Source: Marchantia polymorpha subsp. ruderalis
Taxonomy: Eukaryota > Streptophyta > Marchantiopsida > Marchantiales > Marchantiaceae
Direction: 5' to 3'
DNA: 64,000 nucleotides
NCBI GenBank assembly: GCA_037833965.1
Contig: AP031358.1
Coordinates: 17,926,001-17,990,000 of the forward strand
Of the stretch, positions 49,479 to 62,197 are shown one piece after another; the stretch's first letter is position 1; each line of letters starts with the position of its first letter. The notes beneath the pieces are model-generated. The model ran no database searches. It had not been told where the DNA came from and saw only the letters and a list, made by a program, of their open reading frames with translations. A program made the translations under genes and the position numbers.

Positions 49479-49488
49479 ACTATATACA
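49479..49488 (-). promoter_or_regulatory. Possible TATA box of the cyclase gene
   Basis: The minus strand reads tgtatatagt about 70 bp before the cyclase start codon, a suitable distance for a short leader. No other core promoter element was identified. Confidence 0.45.
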
Positions 49489-49743
49489 ATGCTACATACA
49501 ACGCTACAAATGTGACGTCGGAGCAACAAGTAAACAGATCAAAATCAGAGTCTAAATCTTTTATCAAGCTACAACTTCTCGCGTCTGCAATTGTCACTGC
49601 AAAACAAGGCATCTGTCATCATTCGTGAGAACAGGAGAAACTGCACATAATTTTTCGGGTGTAAAAAAGCTGGAAACATACTAGACAGAAATGACCACTT
49701 TCAGTAGATAGAAATAGAGCCTCATTTTCTTGGGACTGTAAAT

Positions 49744-49793
49744 TTCCTCATGTTTCGACCACAGGCCACTGCCTGTGGTCGAAACATGAGGAA
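49744..49793. repeat. 23-bp perfect inverted repeat
   Basis: ttcctcatgtttcgaccaca-ggc at 49744-49766, loop cact, then the exact reverse complement at 49771-49793. It is about 335 bp upstream of the cyclase start codon. Too short for a typical plant microRNA precursor; it may be a transposon footprint or a regulatory hairpin. Confidence 0.9.
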
Positions 49794-50215
49794 TACTCCC
49801 GACCTGCAGTGGAGGCAATCGGCCCCCTAGGCATACCCGTGTCTTCGAGTCCCAGCTGGGCAGCTCGGATGCCTAGACTGGTTAAGGGCAAAACACTTTC
49901 CTGCTGTCTCGCAACTATTGCCCAGTTCTCTTTGACACGGGCTTGCAGACAGTGTATACTATGGGTGACTACAACAAGTCATGCAGTCGATAATTAGCAT
50001 ACGAGCCTGTCTTCTGGGTGGTAAGATGACTGTCATTAGTTTCAATCGGGTGTTGCTAAAGCAATGTGAACTCAAATGAACTGAGAGTTAACAGCGAGAC
50101 GCTCCTCGCTTGTACCTCAATTAGCATGTGAGTGTAGGGAACCTGAGGGTTCAGCTCCGAGGACTAAAGACGATGGTGGCAGCTGCAGTAACACACGATG
50201 TGATGAAGATCCAGC

Positions 50216-50286
50216 TGAAGGTGCCACTAATGTCCTGGATCGAAAATTCCGACGACAGCCATTCGGAGCGCACGAAAGAATATGTA
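50216..50286. repeat. Partial fourth copy of the germin-upstream repeat
   Basis: Contains gtgccactaatgtcctggat, ttccgacgacagcc and ttcggagcgcacgaaagaat, nearly identical to the first 70 bases of copies 1 and 2 at 44.2-44.4 kb. It lacks the ttgagct...caagtcac end. It is about 810 bp upstream of the cyclase start, on the 5' side. Confidence 0.9.
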
Positions 50287-51019
50287 AGTAGATAGCAAGT
50301 AAACGAGAATCCCATCAAGACTAAACATCTTGCCAACTTCTCGGCGTGAGTATTATTTCACAGGGAGTGGAATCTGCGCTTAGTTTCCTGTGGCGGATAA
50401 GTGATTTTAGGGTCAATCACTCTTCCTCCGCAGTCTTGTTGACTGATGGCAGGCAACTCACAAGTCAAAGGAACGGGGTCCAAACACAGCGTGAAATCAC
50501 AGAGGACTATCCGAGGACCTGTCCCTGTGTCTAATAGGTTGTATTTCAAGTATTTGAAGAAGTCTGACAGGAGTTCAACCTACTGGGACAGACTGTCCAA
50601 TATACCGCTTTTATTTAATATCTCCTTTCACTCTAGCCGAAATGCAAACATTTCGAGATTTTAATAAGATAAAGAAAGGAGTCGATTCGTACCGGCGAGA
50701 TCCAACGGTGAAATAAATCCCCGGCTGGAAGTCAGAGGACCTTTAGTAACCCAATGCTCAAATATTTTATTCGGCCGCAAAGCGAACCAAGTGCGAAAGC
50801 GAGTATTTTTGGACGAAACCCGGTTTTTCGAAGGGCTGGAAATCCAAAGCTCTCGACCAACGGCCCAAAGAACACGAGATACTTTGTGGGTCCGAAAGGG
50901 CCGGGGATTGGCTGACAGGGCCCCTGGGGGGTGGACTGTCAGACAGGGCCTAGGGGGACTGTAAGAGAAAAAAAACTGCCAGGAAAAAAACAAATTCACA
51001 ACAAAAGAAAAAAATTTAT

Positions 51020-51348
51020 TGGAACCATATTGATGTAATGCAACCAGATGAAGAATACTAGCATCTACTATTATAAAAGGAAGTAAGTAATGAAGGCTAA
51101 AAAAACGATTTAAGGTGGCATTGTCTAGCCACCCCAAAGCCAAGTTACTATAGTGTCTCCTACGACCAGGTATTGCGCTAGCTAAGCTTGTGGCTCCATG
51201 AAGAGGACCCCAAGGTAATACGTATCCTATAAAAGCTGTTACCATAATTAAGAATAACGTGACCACTCCAAGACACCAAACTAATTTGCTAGGACTCGCA
51301 GAACTTCCACGAAAAAAATGAAGCACAATAAAAAACATACTGGCTAAC
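51020..51348 (-). pseudogene. Mitochondrial cob fragment A
   Basis: Reads [39 protein letters not shown], then [26 protein letters not shown] and [13 protein letters not shown], the central part of apocytochrome b. Short deletions remove codons (for example after YVLPWG and after ASAIP), so the coding sequence is decayed. It overlaps fragment B by about 30 bp at the MFF segment. Confidence 0.88.
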
Positions 51349-51373
51349 TCCGCGGGGGGGGGGGGGGGGGGGG

Positions 51374-51475
51374 ATGACTAGGCGTAAAGGGCACCTAGGC
51401 GGTGAATCCAGTTGAAAGTGAAAGTCGCCAGCTCAACTGGCGGAATGCTTTCAAAACCAATTTACTAGAGTAGGG
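51374..51475 (+). pseudogene. Mitochondrial rrn18 fragment
   Basis: gatgactaggcgtaaagggc and cctaggcggtgaatcc, followed by gttgaaagtgaaagtcgcc and ggaatgcttt-c-aaaccaatt, match the 530-700 region of plant mitochondrial small-subunit rRNA. Similarity stops near tagagt; the following DNA to 51.9 kb is not recognised. It is directly abutted by a run of 20 G. Confidence 0.8.
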
Positions 51476-51689
51476 CTTCTGCTGTGACTGGGTTCCTCTG
51501 GGGGGCCATGTGGACTTCTACATATGTCCCGGGAATGTAGTTCCCGGAACCTTCGGCGCTTCTTTCGTAAAGGCAAAGAAGTCTCCGTCGGGCCAACGAG
51601 GACTCGACCAGCGGGAGAGCCCCAGGGACTTTTTTTGTCATTTTCTGCCCGTAAAGCGTCTAGCCCCCGGCCCTGTTAAATTGAAGCAT

Positions 51690-51726
51690 TTTTGGCCGTG
51701 ATTAATCCGATTAATCACGGCCAAAA
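51690..51726. repeat. 18-bp perfect palindrome within the mitochondrial insertion
   Basis: ttttggccgtgattaatc, one spacer base, then its exact reverse complement. Short GC-rich palindromes like this are common in spacer DNA of many mitochondrial genomes. Confidence 0.85.
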
Positions 51727-51959
51727 TCCAAGCTCGTAGGAATCTTATTTGGTCGGGATCGCAGCTAAAGCCTACCCATTTGCGCGGCCAATCTGGGCTG
51801 AAGTCAAGTTGGAGCCAGAATGCCCGGTAAGTGCAGCATCTGTTGGGCCTACTTACTAGCCTTAATAGGAGTAGTTACTAGCGATGTCAGTTGTTTTTAT
51901 TATATACGCTTTGTGAAAATAATGTATTTTGATACACCTAAAACATGGATTTTATATAA

Positions 51960-52112
51960 ACCCATGGATCGTCCATAATATAAACCACGAAAAAAATGAA
52001 GCACAGTAAAAAAACATACTGGCTCCATTAGCATGCATATAACGAAGCAACCAGCCTCCTTTCACATCTCTTATGATGTGTTCTACGGTTAAGAAAGCTA
52101 GATCCACATCCT
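51960..52112 (-). pseudogene. Mitochondrial cob fragment B
   Basis: Reads [20 protein letters not shown] and [13 protein letters not shown], the apocytochrome b segment just before fragment A. The strand and order relative to fragment A are those of the intact gene, but about 600 bp of rrn18 and unassigned DNA separates them. Confidence 0.88.
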
Positions 52113-52320
52113 TATAGTCTTCGTGCGCGTAAATAAGCCATTTCCGGCCTGAATACGGCCATACGGCCATTGGGCCAACGGCCCTTCAGGTACTCGACTA
52201 TAGGGAGAGGCCCCGGGACTGTCAGACAAAAAAGGGAAAAAAAACTGACAGGGGCTTTTTGACCAATTGGAAACATATGAAAAAAAATAGAAAAACACTT
52301 TCAAGATTTCTCTGCACATC

Positions 52321-52507
52321 CTAAATTGAAAGACGCTTTTACATCTTCGCCTTTCGATTTATTTCCACGTTTTCCCTCCCCCCCCCCTTAAATTGAAAGA
52401 CGCTTTTACATCTTCACGTTTTCCCCCCCTAAATTGAAAGACGCTTTTACATCTTCGTCTTTCGATTATTCCCCCCCCCCCCTAACGTGGAAAACGTTTT
52501 CCACGTT
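52321..52507. repeat. Three direct repeats plus a 24-bp palindrome
   Basis: taaattgaaagacgctttta followed by catcttc occurs three times (starting about 52322, 52389 and 52430), separated by C-rich tracts. A self-complementary 24-mer, aacgtggaaaacgttttcca plus cgtt, lies at 52484-52507. Probably mitochondrial spacer. Confidence 0.85.
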
Positions 52508-52650
52508 CTTTTTGACCACGTGTTTTGACCAAGTAGCACTTAAAAAGAGCACTTTTTAAGTGCTCTTTTTCCTTTTTTGGTAAAGCCAAAGAAGGGCCGA
52601 AGGCCGGAAAGGGGGGGGGGGGACGTGGAAAGGGGGGGGACGTTTTATTT

Positions 52651-53621
52651 TCCATGTTTTTCTCAGGTTGAAATTATCTGTTGTAAGTCAATTAGGTTCT
52701 TGAAACAAGTGAAAGAAAACATACAAGCGTCCCGGAAGAAAAATAATTGCGTGGAAGAAAAGATTATGTGTGGAAAGGAGAGTAAAACAAATTTATTATT
52801 TTGTTGAATTTATTTTGATTTAAATACCACAAGAGTTGGAGTGAGAACTTTGAGCGAACTAATATCTTCGTACGAGAAGACAGCATACATGGAAATCAGT
52901 TCATCGGATAAATTAAGCAAAAAGTCGGTGTAGGTTTGGAGTAATGGATGTTATTTAGACCTCGAATAAGGCCACGAGTGTAGCGTTAAAGCAATGTCTT
53001 TTATGGGTGCATGAGAACTCGAACATGAATTATATCGGTACAATGAGCATGTTGATGCAAACTAACTTGGATCCTACTCTAGCACATGACAAGAGTAGTG
53101 CCTGAGAATTCAAACTCTTCAATAGACTGTTATGGAAAACCAGTTAACCTCCAACATAGCTCTTGAAATAATCACCTGCTGATGAACACCCAACAGTAAT
53201 TTCAGCTTTACTTCCAATTAATTGAAAACCATGGGCTGTGGTAGACCATCCCGTTGTTTGTCGGCTGCCAAACTTTGGTTACAATGGGCTCTGTGAGCAA
53301 CTAGAGCTTTATCCTTTCACTTGTATCATATCTTGGGTACTCAACACTAAGGTAAACTATGTGACTCCTCCGACAAAGAAATGAGTTGCCCTCCTGCCTA
53401 ATTCAATTCTTCAAAACTGTTAGAAACCTTTGGAGAATTTGCTCACTTGCCATCATGCCGTCCCCACTATACATGCCAGTGGCATAAGAGCGAGAGTAGC
53501 CAGCCCAAAGCTGACATAAAGATCGGCTGCCAGCCAGTCTGTCATGCAGTGAGACATGAGTTTTAGACTCCTCAGGCATGCAATATGCTAATTATCGCAT
53601 ATGCAATTGACTCATATCCAA
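52651..53621. other. Intergenic, 3' side of STT3A
   Basis: No gene recognised. The right part should contain the STT3A 3' untranslated region, which begins at 53621 on the minus strand. No clear polyadenylation signal was assigned. Confidence 0.5.
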
Positions 53622-56600
53622 TCAATTTCTCCTTCCAGATGTCTTTGTAGGGGGAGTAGGTCTGGACTTCTTGGAGACCTGGATAAGACATAAACAGAGT
53701 CAAAGCAGCATCTGAATAAAAAAATTTGAAAAACAAATTGAAAAAACCCCTTAGAATCTCGAATTCTGGAAAGCATCACACATTCAGGACATAACAATTT
53801 TAAAGGATCTGAATCGGCGTCATGTGGATGTCCATGGACCTCAGAAAGGCATACACCGGCCCACCTCAGCCCTCGAACCTTCCGAAAGGTAATGCGGCAT
53901 GAAACTTTACCCATTTGTCCATGTTGATGGCAATGTTACCTAGTTCCACTCAACATCCAAGCACTGCCATACACTGCAGAATTCAAAGATAAGTGGCAAA
54001 TTTTGAGCAGGCTCTTACCGGTTTTGTTTTCCGCTTGTTCTTTCCTCGAAGCCTATTCTTTGGAGGTTTGAGTTTGTAGATTCGAACCATCCAGTGGTGA
54101 GTGGTAAACACCTACACATGGAAGACGCATTGGTTCACACTAACAATGCAAGAAACTTTTACTCGAGGTTTTACTGTCATGGAGAAAATGAAATTCATAT
54201 CCAGAAGCACATTACATCGAAGATGAGGAAAACGAATAGAGCCAAATAAATCTATGGACATATTTGTTCTTGTGCACCAAAGTCTAGGCTTGACGGTGGG
54301 AAGACAGAGGTATAGTTTTGTTGAGTGGAGTCATGAGTTGTAAGTATGTGTCAAGACTCGTACTATACATGATACTGGCCAGTCTTAGGGGCTGATATGT
54401 GAGGCCTCTCTACCTCTTCAAAATGTGTGAGCTTAAAAAATTTCTTTCCAATCTCTGTTCTTCTCACACGATCATAGCCCTTCCCGTCCATTGTAGCTTC
54501 TGCGAATCTGCGAACAACACGATATACTTACCAAAAGTTCCATGAAAAATGGAAAACTCCTACCGATGCACATATGTTCTCAGCAAGCAAGTCAATAAAT
54601 AAAGGATAAAGTATCTGGTGGCCCAATTTGTAGTGAAGCAACGTATTACCTGTAGTACGATAGTTTGTACATGAGAGAGTTCAGCATGGTTGGTGTTGCT
54701 TGTCCATCTATTCGATATTGGCCGTCCCTCTGTACAACCACCAGTTCCCAATCAATGACGTCAACCGTTGGCAACTATTTATGTGCAACGTTTTAGTCAG
54801 ACAAACTAGTTCAGTAATGGTAATTGACACAGATAATTCTCTGCTTATAGAAGTATAAGAAATACTTACAAGATAATCAGGTTCTTTAATGTGCGGGAAA
54901 ACTCCCCCTCCTATACGAACCATCCATAGGAATTTGTTGATGTCATCGCTGGGATATCCCACCAGACCTATACATCGACAAACTCAATCAAGGATAATCT
55001 TACTTCTGATGAAAGGCAAGACATTCTTCGGACTGTTGTTCTCGGTAGGATAGCTTCAGTTCACACGATACTAGAGCGGAAGAAGCACTTGTCTTGACTC
55101 TTCGCTGATATGCACCAAGTGAGGCTTGAAAAAATTCTAAGATAACAGCTAACAAACCTCCAAAAATGACGAATACGTATTTCACATCCAGTGACTGGTA
55201 TATCTCCCAAGCTTGCCGCTCGGGGGAAGACATGGCCATGCCAACTGTTGCAATATGAGTATTGTTCCAAGTATTGTTGTCTACTATCACCGTCCGATTG
55301 GCCATTGCAGTAGTTTGATACCCATAATCCCACCATGATGCCACCTGCGTTCATTGAAGGCTTAATAATGCAACCCTAATCCGAACATAGATATAAAACA
55401 TTTGCTAATGGCCTCACCAGGTGGAAATTATTAGACAAGCTAAACGAGGCAGGGAGTCACCCAGTCTGGCTGAACAAGAAATCGAGGACGAATACCATGC
55501 TCTAGAAAAACATAACTTTACGATACCTTTTCGTTTCAAGTATGTACCTTGTCATTTTCATCTGTATTGTGACTAAGCCAAGCGTATGCCTCACGGAAAT
55601 CATCAAAAACATGTAACCCATCAGCTGTGTGGGAAGTCAAAACGATTGACGGAGCTGAATATGCCTCTGCGGCGGCCCAAACACAGTGGATCTGCAAGGT
55701 TTTACAACAAAAGCTATGAAATCACCCTATGATGATGCATGCAAATCAATCCTTGTCCGTAGTATTAAAGAAAAATCTTAAATTTTTTGTACTCGCAACT
55801 TACTCGGAGAATTCCTTAAACTCTATTCCATGGAAGTGGTTTTTCTCCATCCTGCTGCTTGAAAGAGACTTGATGGGAACTCATTTTCAAAGGAAGGAGT
55901 TGTAGAAGCAGTAATTATTTGCCTGGCCGACATGACCACAAGTTGCTTCGAAGTTCTCATTTAAAAATGACAATATTACCCGTATACTCACCACATAGAA
56001 AGATCCTAGCAAGAGGAGTAACACAATGCCGACTGCTGACGCTTCTAAGGGCAGCACTTGAGGAGGCTTCTTCTTTTGCGTCTTCTTCTCAACGCTTTTC
56101 TCGATTATTTCACGCTCCTTCTTTCGGTTTCTTTTCACAGGCCTTTCTCTCAAAGTCTCCTTTGCTTTCTCACTTGTGCTCTTTTCCTTCGTAGAGTCTG
56201 CCGCAGCAGTTACGCTAGACACCTGAGGGGTACTAGAAGCTGCTTGGTCAACCTACACATTATATGACATTTCAAAACTTTATTTCAAAACTCTTTATTT
56301 CAAAACTTCAAAACTCTATTTAGCAAATAATCAAGGAGTAAACTGTAAGTTTCAATGCGACCTGACCATTTGTAATCACTGGCAAGCTGTAGCTAATATT
56401 GGCTTGTCATATTATCATGCAAAGACCCCGTGCCCTCTCTGGGCTAGACGCTAGAAGCAGAGGACTTTAAAATTTAGTCGGCACTAGAACAAAAATAAGA
56501 CGTTCAGTAAAGTAGGGAAGGAAGGTGAACTGACAACGCTCATGTGTGAAATATTTGTAAAAGATAGACATAAAAAACGACCAGTCCAAACAGAGAGGCA

Positions 56601-59600
56601 AGTAGAGATCACTGGGCATAAAAGCATGCAGGACATCACCATCATTTAAACATTCTAATTTAAAAAAGTAGTAGTTATAAGTTAGTCATTCTACTTAACA
56701 CATGAATTCTCAACGATATGGCCAAGAAGAAAGAATAGATATTGAATGGTCAAAGAAATGCAGATCTTACTGTAACAGCTGGTGGTGCAGGTGGATCAGG
56801 TAAATCCAACTGGTATTTGATAGAATGCGTCAAAGTTCCAAATGCTTCCGAAAGTGCAATGCCTGACATTATACAGGCTGCCGGGGCCAAAACAAGCATC
56901 AATCGCACCTGCAATAAGGGACCCTCATCAGATTGTCAAAAGATTGAAGGACTCGATCTGCAAACTCTCATCTTCCAAACGTTTGACCATACAAACCAAG
57001 ATCATTAATTCACAAGCCCAGCCTACTACCACATCTTCAAAACTGCTGATATCATATTTCCGTCCACGGGTAGGAGACATACCATGACACCAGAGAAATA
57101 TACGGCTGTTACCAGGTACAAGACCACAAAAGTACTTGAATCCGATAGAGGCAAGAAGCACGCCTAGGAAAAAACACACATCATGTTGTTAGCTGATGGT
57201 GGCTAAGTACATAAATTTAGATACCAATGACTAGCCACACTATGCAATAAAAGGGATGAATGAATTTGAAGCGCATTTCTGAAAACTAGATAGTATATTG
57301 TCAGAGAAACTTACGATAATCCCTGCTGGAACAAGAAAGGCCAAGATGTTGATATCCATGAAATAAGATGGCCAAGTAGGTGGCTGATGTTCACTCACAC
57401 TGGCGATAATAGGGATATACTTGCTTGCATATGTGCTGCAAAATATATATGAAACCAAGTTGGTGATCACAGAGGCATATCTTCAGCATTTGCAACTAAC
57501 TTCTTTAATTGGAATAATTATTTTATTAAGATTCTTTCATCTCACAATTTATCCAGCCAAAAGCGCTATCCACAAGTGTTTACACTTCAATGTTAGCGAT
57601 GGAATACTGCAGACAAACAGATACAGACGGCAGAGAAAGTGGATATGTATGGGTGTTAATTATTTCAATGATTGATGAAGTCAAGATACTATTTATTTTA
57701 CCACGCTGTACACAAGAAAAAAGAGTTGGACATGAAAAGAAGGAATAATGTTTCTAAGCATAATATATACAGAGTTGGTAACTTACGGGTCGAGTAAACT
57801 CAAACTACGTCCACTCCAACCCTTTGTTGGACTAGTTGCAACCAAAGCGATCAAAACTCCGATTAATGTCAGCGCACTCACCCTGCGAGAGAATGAGCGA
57901 GAAGCTTTTTAGGTAACTATCAGCTGCCCTCAGAAATAACGACCCAGGAGTTAAAATTGGAGCGTCTTTTGCGAAAAGTATAAAGTTCATTGTTGTGCAA
58001 CGGTAAAATACACTTGATAATGAAATTCAAAGTGATGCTCAGCATACGTTCATGTTTGCTCTAACTCCAGAACAAATTATAATATTCTTTGATAAACCAC
58101 TCTGAAAAGAATAATCGTACGTGCCAACTGTAAGGACAAAAGCCACCGCCACGCGGAATGCTTTCTGTGTAAGGATGCGCTTGATGTAGTGCACAAGTGC
58201 AACCACTTGTATGATCACAAATACCTGTTCACAGATAGGAGCATCACGGAGTCAGATTCCTTGGGGAAAAAAGGTGCAGACATCAACATAGCGTAGCATC
58301 GAATAGAATACACTAAGAGAAACTAGAATCTTCGCCTGAACAATCCAGAAGGGACCATATAATTACTGCATTGCACTTTAATTGCGGAAATGGCCTGCTA
58401 GACAAATACATACACAGTGACCTGTACAAAGTCTACGTCAATTGTAAAATGCGCTCTGTTGGTTGAGACACCGTCCAAAGAATGGAGAGGAGTCCATGAC
58501 TTTTGGGGCCAAAGCACTGCTTTCTAACAAGACAGCGAGAAAACAATACTATGATACACATTGAGCAAAACTACAAGCTAAAAGATAGTGGTGAAGCACC
58601 AACCAGGAAAGATGCAAAGTGCTCAGATGTCATCACAGCATTGAAACCCACGACTGGGACGAGAGCTGCCAGCAGAGTTCCCAGAATCACCTACGATACC
58701 GAAAAGTTTTTATCGTCAATTCTAGGGCATGCTTGCCGAAAGATGTCCCACGAATTTATCTTATATTACTTTCAAATTTCAAAACGAGAAATCTGATCCC
58801 TTGTAGTCGATAATGTTGGCTTACCAGGGGTACATACGCAATGTAAAGACGAGAAGAATAACGTCCAGTAACGATACACAACAACACGTGCATGGGAATG
58901 AGATTAATGATGAAAGTATATCCTCCCCAAGAACAAACCTGCATACATACAAAAAATTCCAAAGATCCTTAATGACAATTGTTATACAATTTGATCCAAT
59001 TTTCATGCTGACTCTGTTTACAGAGAGCTTCTGAACTGTGATTGATTCTCTTTACATTATTGTAGTCTAGGTTTTATTGGGCTTGCGAAATCTTGAACTT
59101 AAAAATGCATTTAGCAATTCTAAGAAGTACACAATGGCTTGTAAACAGGTGGGCTCTCTAGAAAAAGTATGATTGATGCAACTCTTCTTGTATAGGTAAA
59201 AATGTGTATTTTCACACATACCATGTAGAAATAAGCAAGCGCATTCAAAGTGGCATAGAAGAGCGATCCTGTATTCAAAGTCTGCACCACAACCAAATTT
59301 CATGATACGATCACCTAACTCTTCAGTCGGAGAAAACATTTGAAATTTTCATTACATAGAAGTACGACATGTTGTAATTTGTGTCCGAGTCAAAATAATC
59401 AACTCAGAACAATGAACAGATCGCTGACAGCAACCAAGATTGCTAATCTGCACTCTGATCTCAAAGAGCGGGTCTCATGAAGATATATCCAAGACTTTTC
59501 AGATCATAATCGAGGAGGAAGAAGACTGTAGACAATATTCCAACCTTCAAATAGAGGTAGAAGGTGAAGACGAGAGCAAAAATAGCAACACCCTCGTTGT

Positions 59601-62197
59601 CATAACTTCCAGCTACGGATCTCGATATATATGAAGGTACCTGGATAAGCAAGATAGAGAATCGTAAATCTTTACGTTATGTACACATAGTAAATTAACT
59701 TAACTCAAACTTAAATTTCACCTGGCTGTGTATATTATTTGTTGTATACGAACAGAAGAAAAAACTCTTCATAAACAGTGTTGTCGTGAAAAATGTTCCA
59801 CGACAAAGTTAAACGATCTGCACTCTAGCGATACACATCTGCCACCCTGTTTCACCCACTCCTAATCATTATTTCTTGGCCTCTCGTATTATGAGAAAAC
59901 TTATGACTCTAGAGGAGACACAAGTTCATATACTCGTCATCAAAGTAGAAAAAAAAAGTTAAATTAAACGTTAACTCACCATAGCAATCAACGCTGCGGC
60001 AGTAAGACCAGCACCGACTCCTTTTACTTCCTGTAAAAGCAAATTGGTAGATTAAATCTTGACATCAGCCTAACAGAAGCACATAACCCTGGAGAAAGGC
60101 TAACGATGGCAATGTTTACTTAGGTGTTTGTCATGCAGAGTTCCAGGCATAAATCAATCTAATCTAGTTAAAACAAAAGATATTCTTTTTCAGTGCTTAC
60201 AGGGCCTGAAACTAACTCTACTCCTAGAGCACACTAATCAGAACTAAGGAGCTGATAAGTGGATTATCTTCGGAAAAATTCTAAGAAATATCTGAATAAG
60301 GGGTTTTCTAACAGGGAGACGCAAAAGCACACGAACCTTCGTCAAGGCATACGTGGACCAAGCAGCAAATGCAGAGAATACCGGGGCAGTAAAGACACAG
60401 ACAGTTTCCACCGACAAAGGAATGTTCAAAGCGTTTGCAACCCTACACAGTTCAGTCATCAATGTAGAATAAACACCACATTCTGATATCAATTTGCTAC
60501 CGCGAATCATACACGTACGATACACATACATTTAAAACTCAGCCACTGCAAATTGAAACTTTATAACCAAGTATAATTCATAGGAAGAAGAAACTGACAA
60601 AGCTGGTTCCTGATTCTTACCACCACATTGTGCCCGCAGTCAAAGTGAGACCTGGATAAACTGTGCCCCCAATTACTCGACCCAGTGGGTACCTAAAAAA
60701 TGATGATACGAGTTGCGTTGGAATCGACACTCAGTACGTGATTCAGAATGAGCAAACTCATACACTAGATGACGACTAGTTTGATTTAAGTCTTCGTGAT
60801 TTTCTCCATTTCTGACACTCTTTTTAGCAACATTATACTATTTTCTTGTATCTTGAAGTCGCCGTTGTGAACCTAAGACTTGAAAAGCCACTATTGGCGA
60901 TGCTCATAAATAGCTACCAGGTGCTCATCTTCCATTTTGTTGAGAACCACACTCCTTTCAGCAGTTCATACTCAAAACTTTCAATTTACACACTAAGTCA
61001 GCACTTAAAATGAATTGAAATGCACGTAGGAGGCAGAGTGCTTACCAGGTCCTGTCATCGAACCAATTCCAGAATTCGTATATTCCAGCTTTCGACAGGT
61101 ACTGAAAGATCACACATTTGTAACAGAAAAAGTCAAATAAGTGTCAATAATTATACTTCCGTTTCCCCTTATTTCATCTTGTTGTTTCTGGCCAACTACG
61201 CTCAGAGTAAAAGGAGTGCGAAAACAAGGAAGTGATCAAGCCACTGTGTTGCTTGGACTCAGATATGGACTGAAGATGGCCGCATTGAGCCTACCTGAGT
61301 AACTCGATAGTTGAAGTAGGGGTCAAATTCGTGGATAACACTTTCATATTTGATCACCTGCGGATGGTCAGCTCGTTTTAATTCAATGTATATGCATGTA
61401 TTTTTATTCAATAATTACACCCATCACGCTAAGTATCTTGAAAGCAAGTCAATGTTTTTCTTATGACAAAATTAAGTAATCACGACAGTGAGCAAACGGA
61501 CCGAGATAAATATCCCAGGAACAAGATATACGTGATTCTCACTTTTCAAGATGTAATATGAAGTAAATACAAATGAACTAAATCTCCCCACCTCTACAAC
61601 TAGCGAAAATAAATAAAAAAACCAGTTTGAACTGCCAAGTCCAAACTTCGCTCTATGCATCGTGGCACTAGAGGAATATGGAGTTGCTAAGAGCAACGGT
61701 ATGGTAAGTTTCACAGATTTCAAATCAGCACTGCTCCAGGCCTATTCATTTCAACACCGTCATCCATTCCAGGCACAAATGTGATTTGATTCTTGACTCC
61801 GAACACGCATACGCAGTGGCCGCGGTAGTCACTTCGGGTGAGAACATATTGGGAAACACTAAGAGCTGATAAGAGAAGAAAACTAAAATCACACGTAAAA
61901 CCATCTGTAACGCATTTTAATTGGCCCCGATTCGTCTCGATGGCATAACTTGGAAATGAGTCAGACAGCCGCATCAGTACGATTATATTCGGTAGAATAG
62001 GGCCACGGCATAAAACAACAAAACTTCTGCACTCAAAACATTAAAATCCACAAGTTTCGAAACAAGAGAAAGCTTACCGAAAACAGGCGAATGGAGAACG
62101 CCAAGATTCCGATCAACAGCAACGTCGCGAAGGAAAGAATAGCAGCGAAAGCACCTCCTCTGCCCTTAGAGGGGGAGGCCCTTTCAGCGGCCGTCAT
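53622..62197 (-). CDS. Oligosaccharyltransferase catalytic subunit STT3A
   Basis: STT3 is the multi-pass ER subunit that transfers the dolichol-linked glycan to Asn in N-X-S/T sites. Twenty-three GT-AG exons join in frame: 62197-62078, 61357-61295, 61101-61046, 60692-60621, 60442-60337, 60030-59980, 59640-59545, 59281-59222, 58938-58825, 58690-58604, 58224-58121, 57882-57787, 57435-57315, 57163-57083, 56908-56771, 56252-55992, 55691-55548, 55344-55158, 54967-54870, 54729-54650, 54507-54414, 54111-54019 and 53678-53622. The sum is 2379 nt, or 792 residues. Catalytic marks: [10 protein letters not shown] (E50, D52), SYDNE (D170, E172), SVSE (354-357), WWDYG (594-598) and the [12 protein letters not shown] acceptor-binding helix (660-671). 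NNTWNNT is the conserved self-glycosylation region. It follows Arabidopsis STT3A rather than STT3B, for example in [20 protein letters not shown]. The Lys/Glu-rich stretch at about 475-520 is the variable loop. All motifs are intact. Confidence 0.96.

Larger units (their letters stand above)
50690..52650. pseudogene. Composite nuclear insertion of mitochondrial DNA (cob, rrn18, spacer)
   Basis: This 2-kb block differs in composition from its flanks and contains mitochondrial pieces: cob on minus at about 51020-51348 and 51960-52112, and mitochondrial small-subunit rRNA on plus from 51374. It also holds GC-rich spacer with G or C homopolymers (20 G at 51354-51373; others near 52380, 52475 and 52612), several palindromes and a triple short repeat at 52321-52470. 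None of the genes is complete or open. The outer limits are set by composition and are approximate. Confidence 0.8.

Noticed and set aside
50661..51338. 225-codon minus-strand frame taken as a gene
   Set aside because: Only the first part is cob-like and it has internal deletions; the rest reads through mitochondrial-like spacer. It is an insertion, not a gene.
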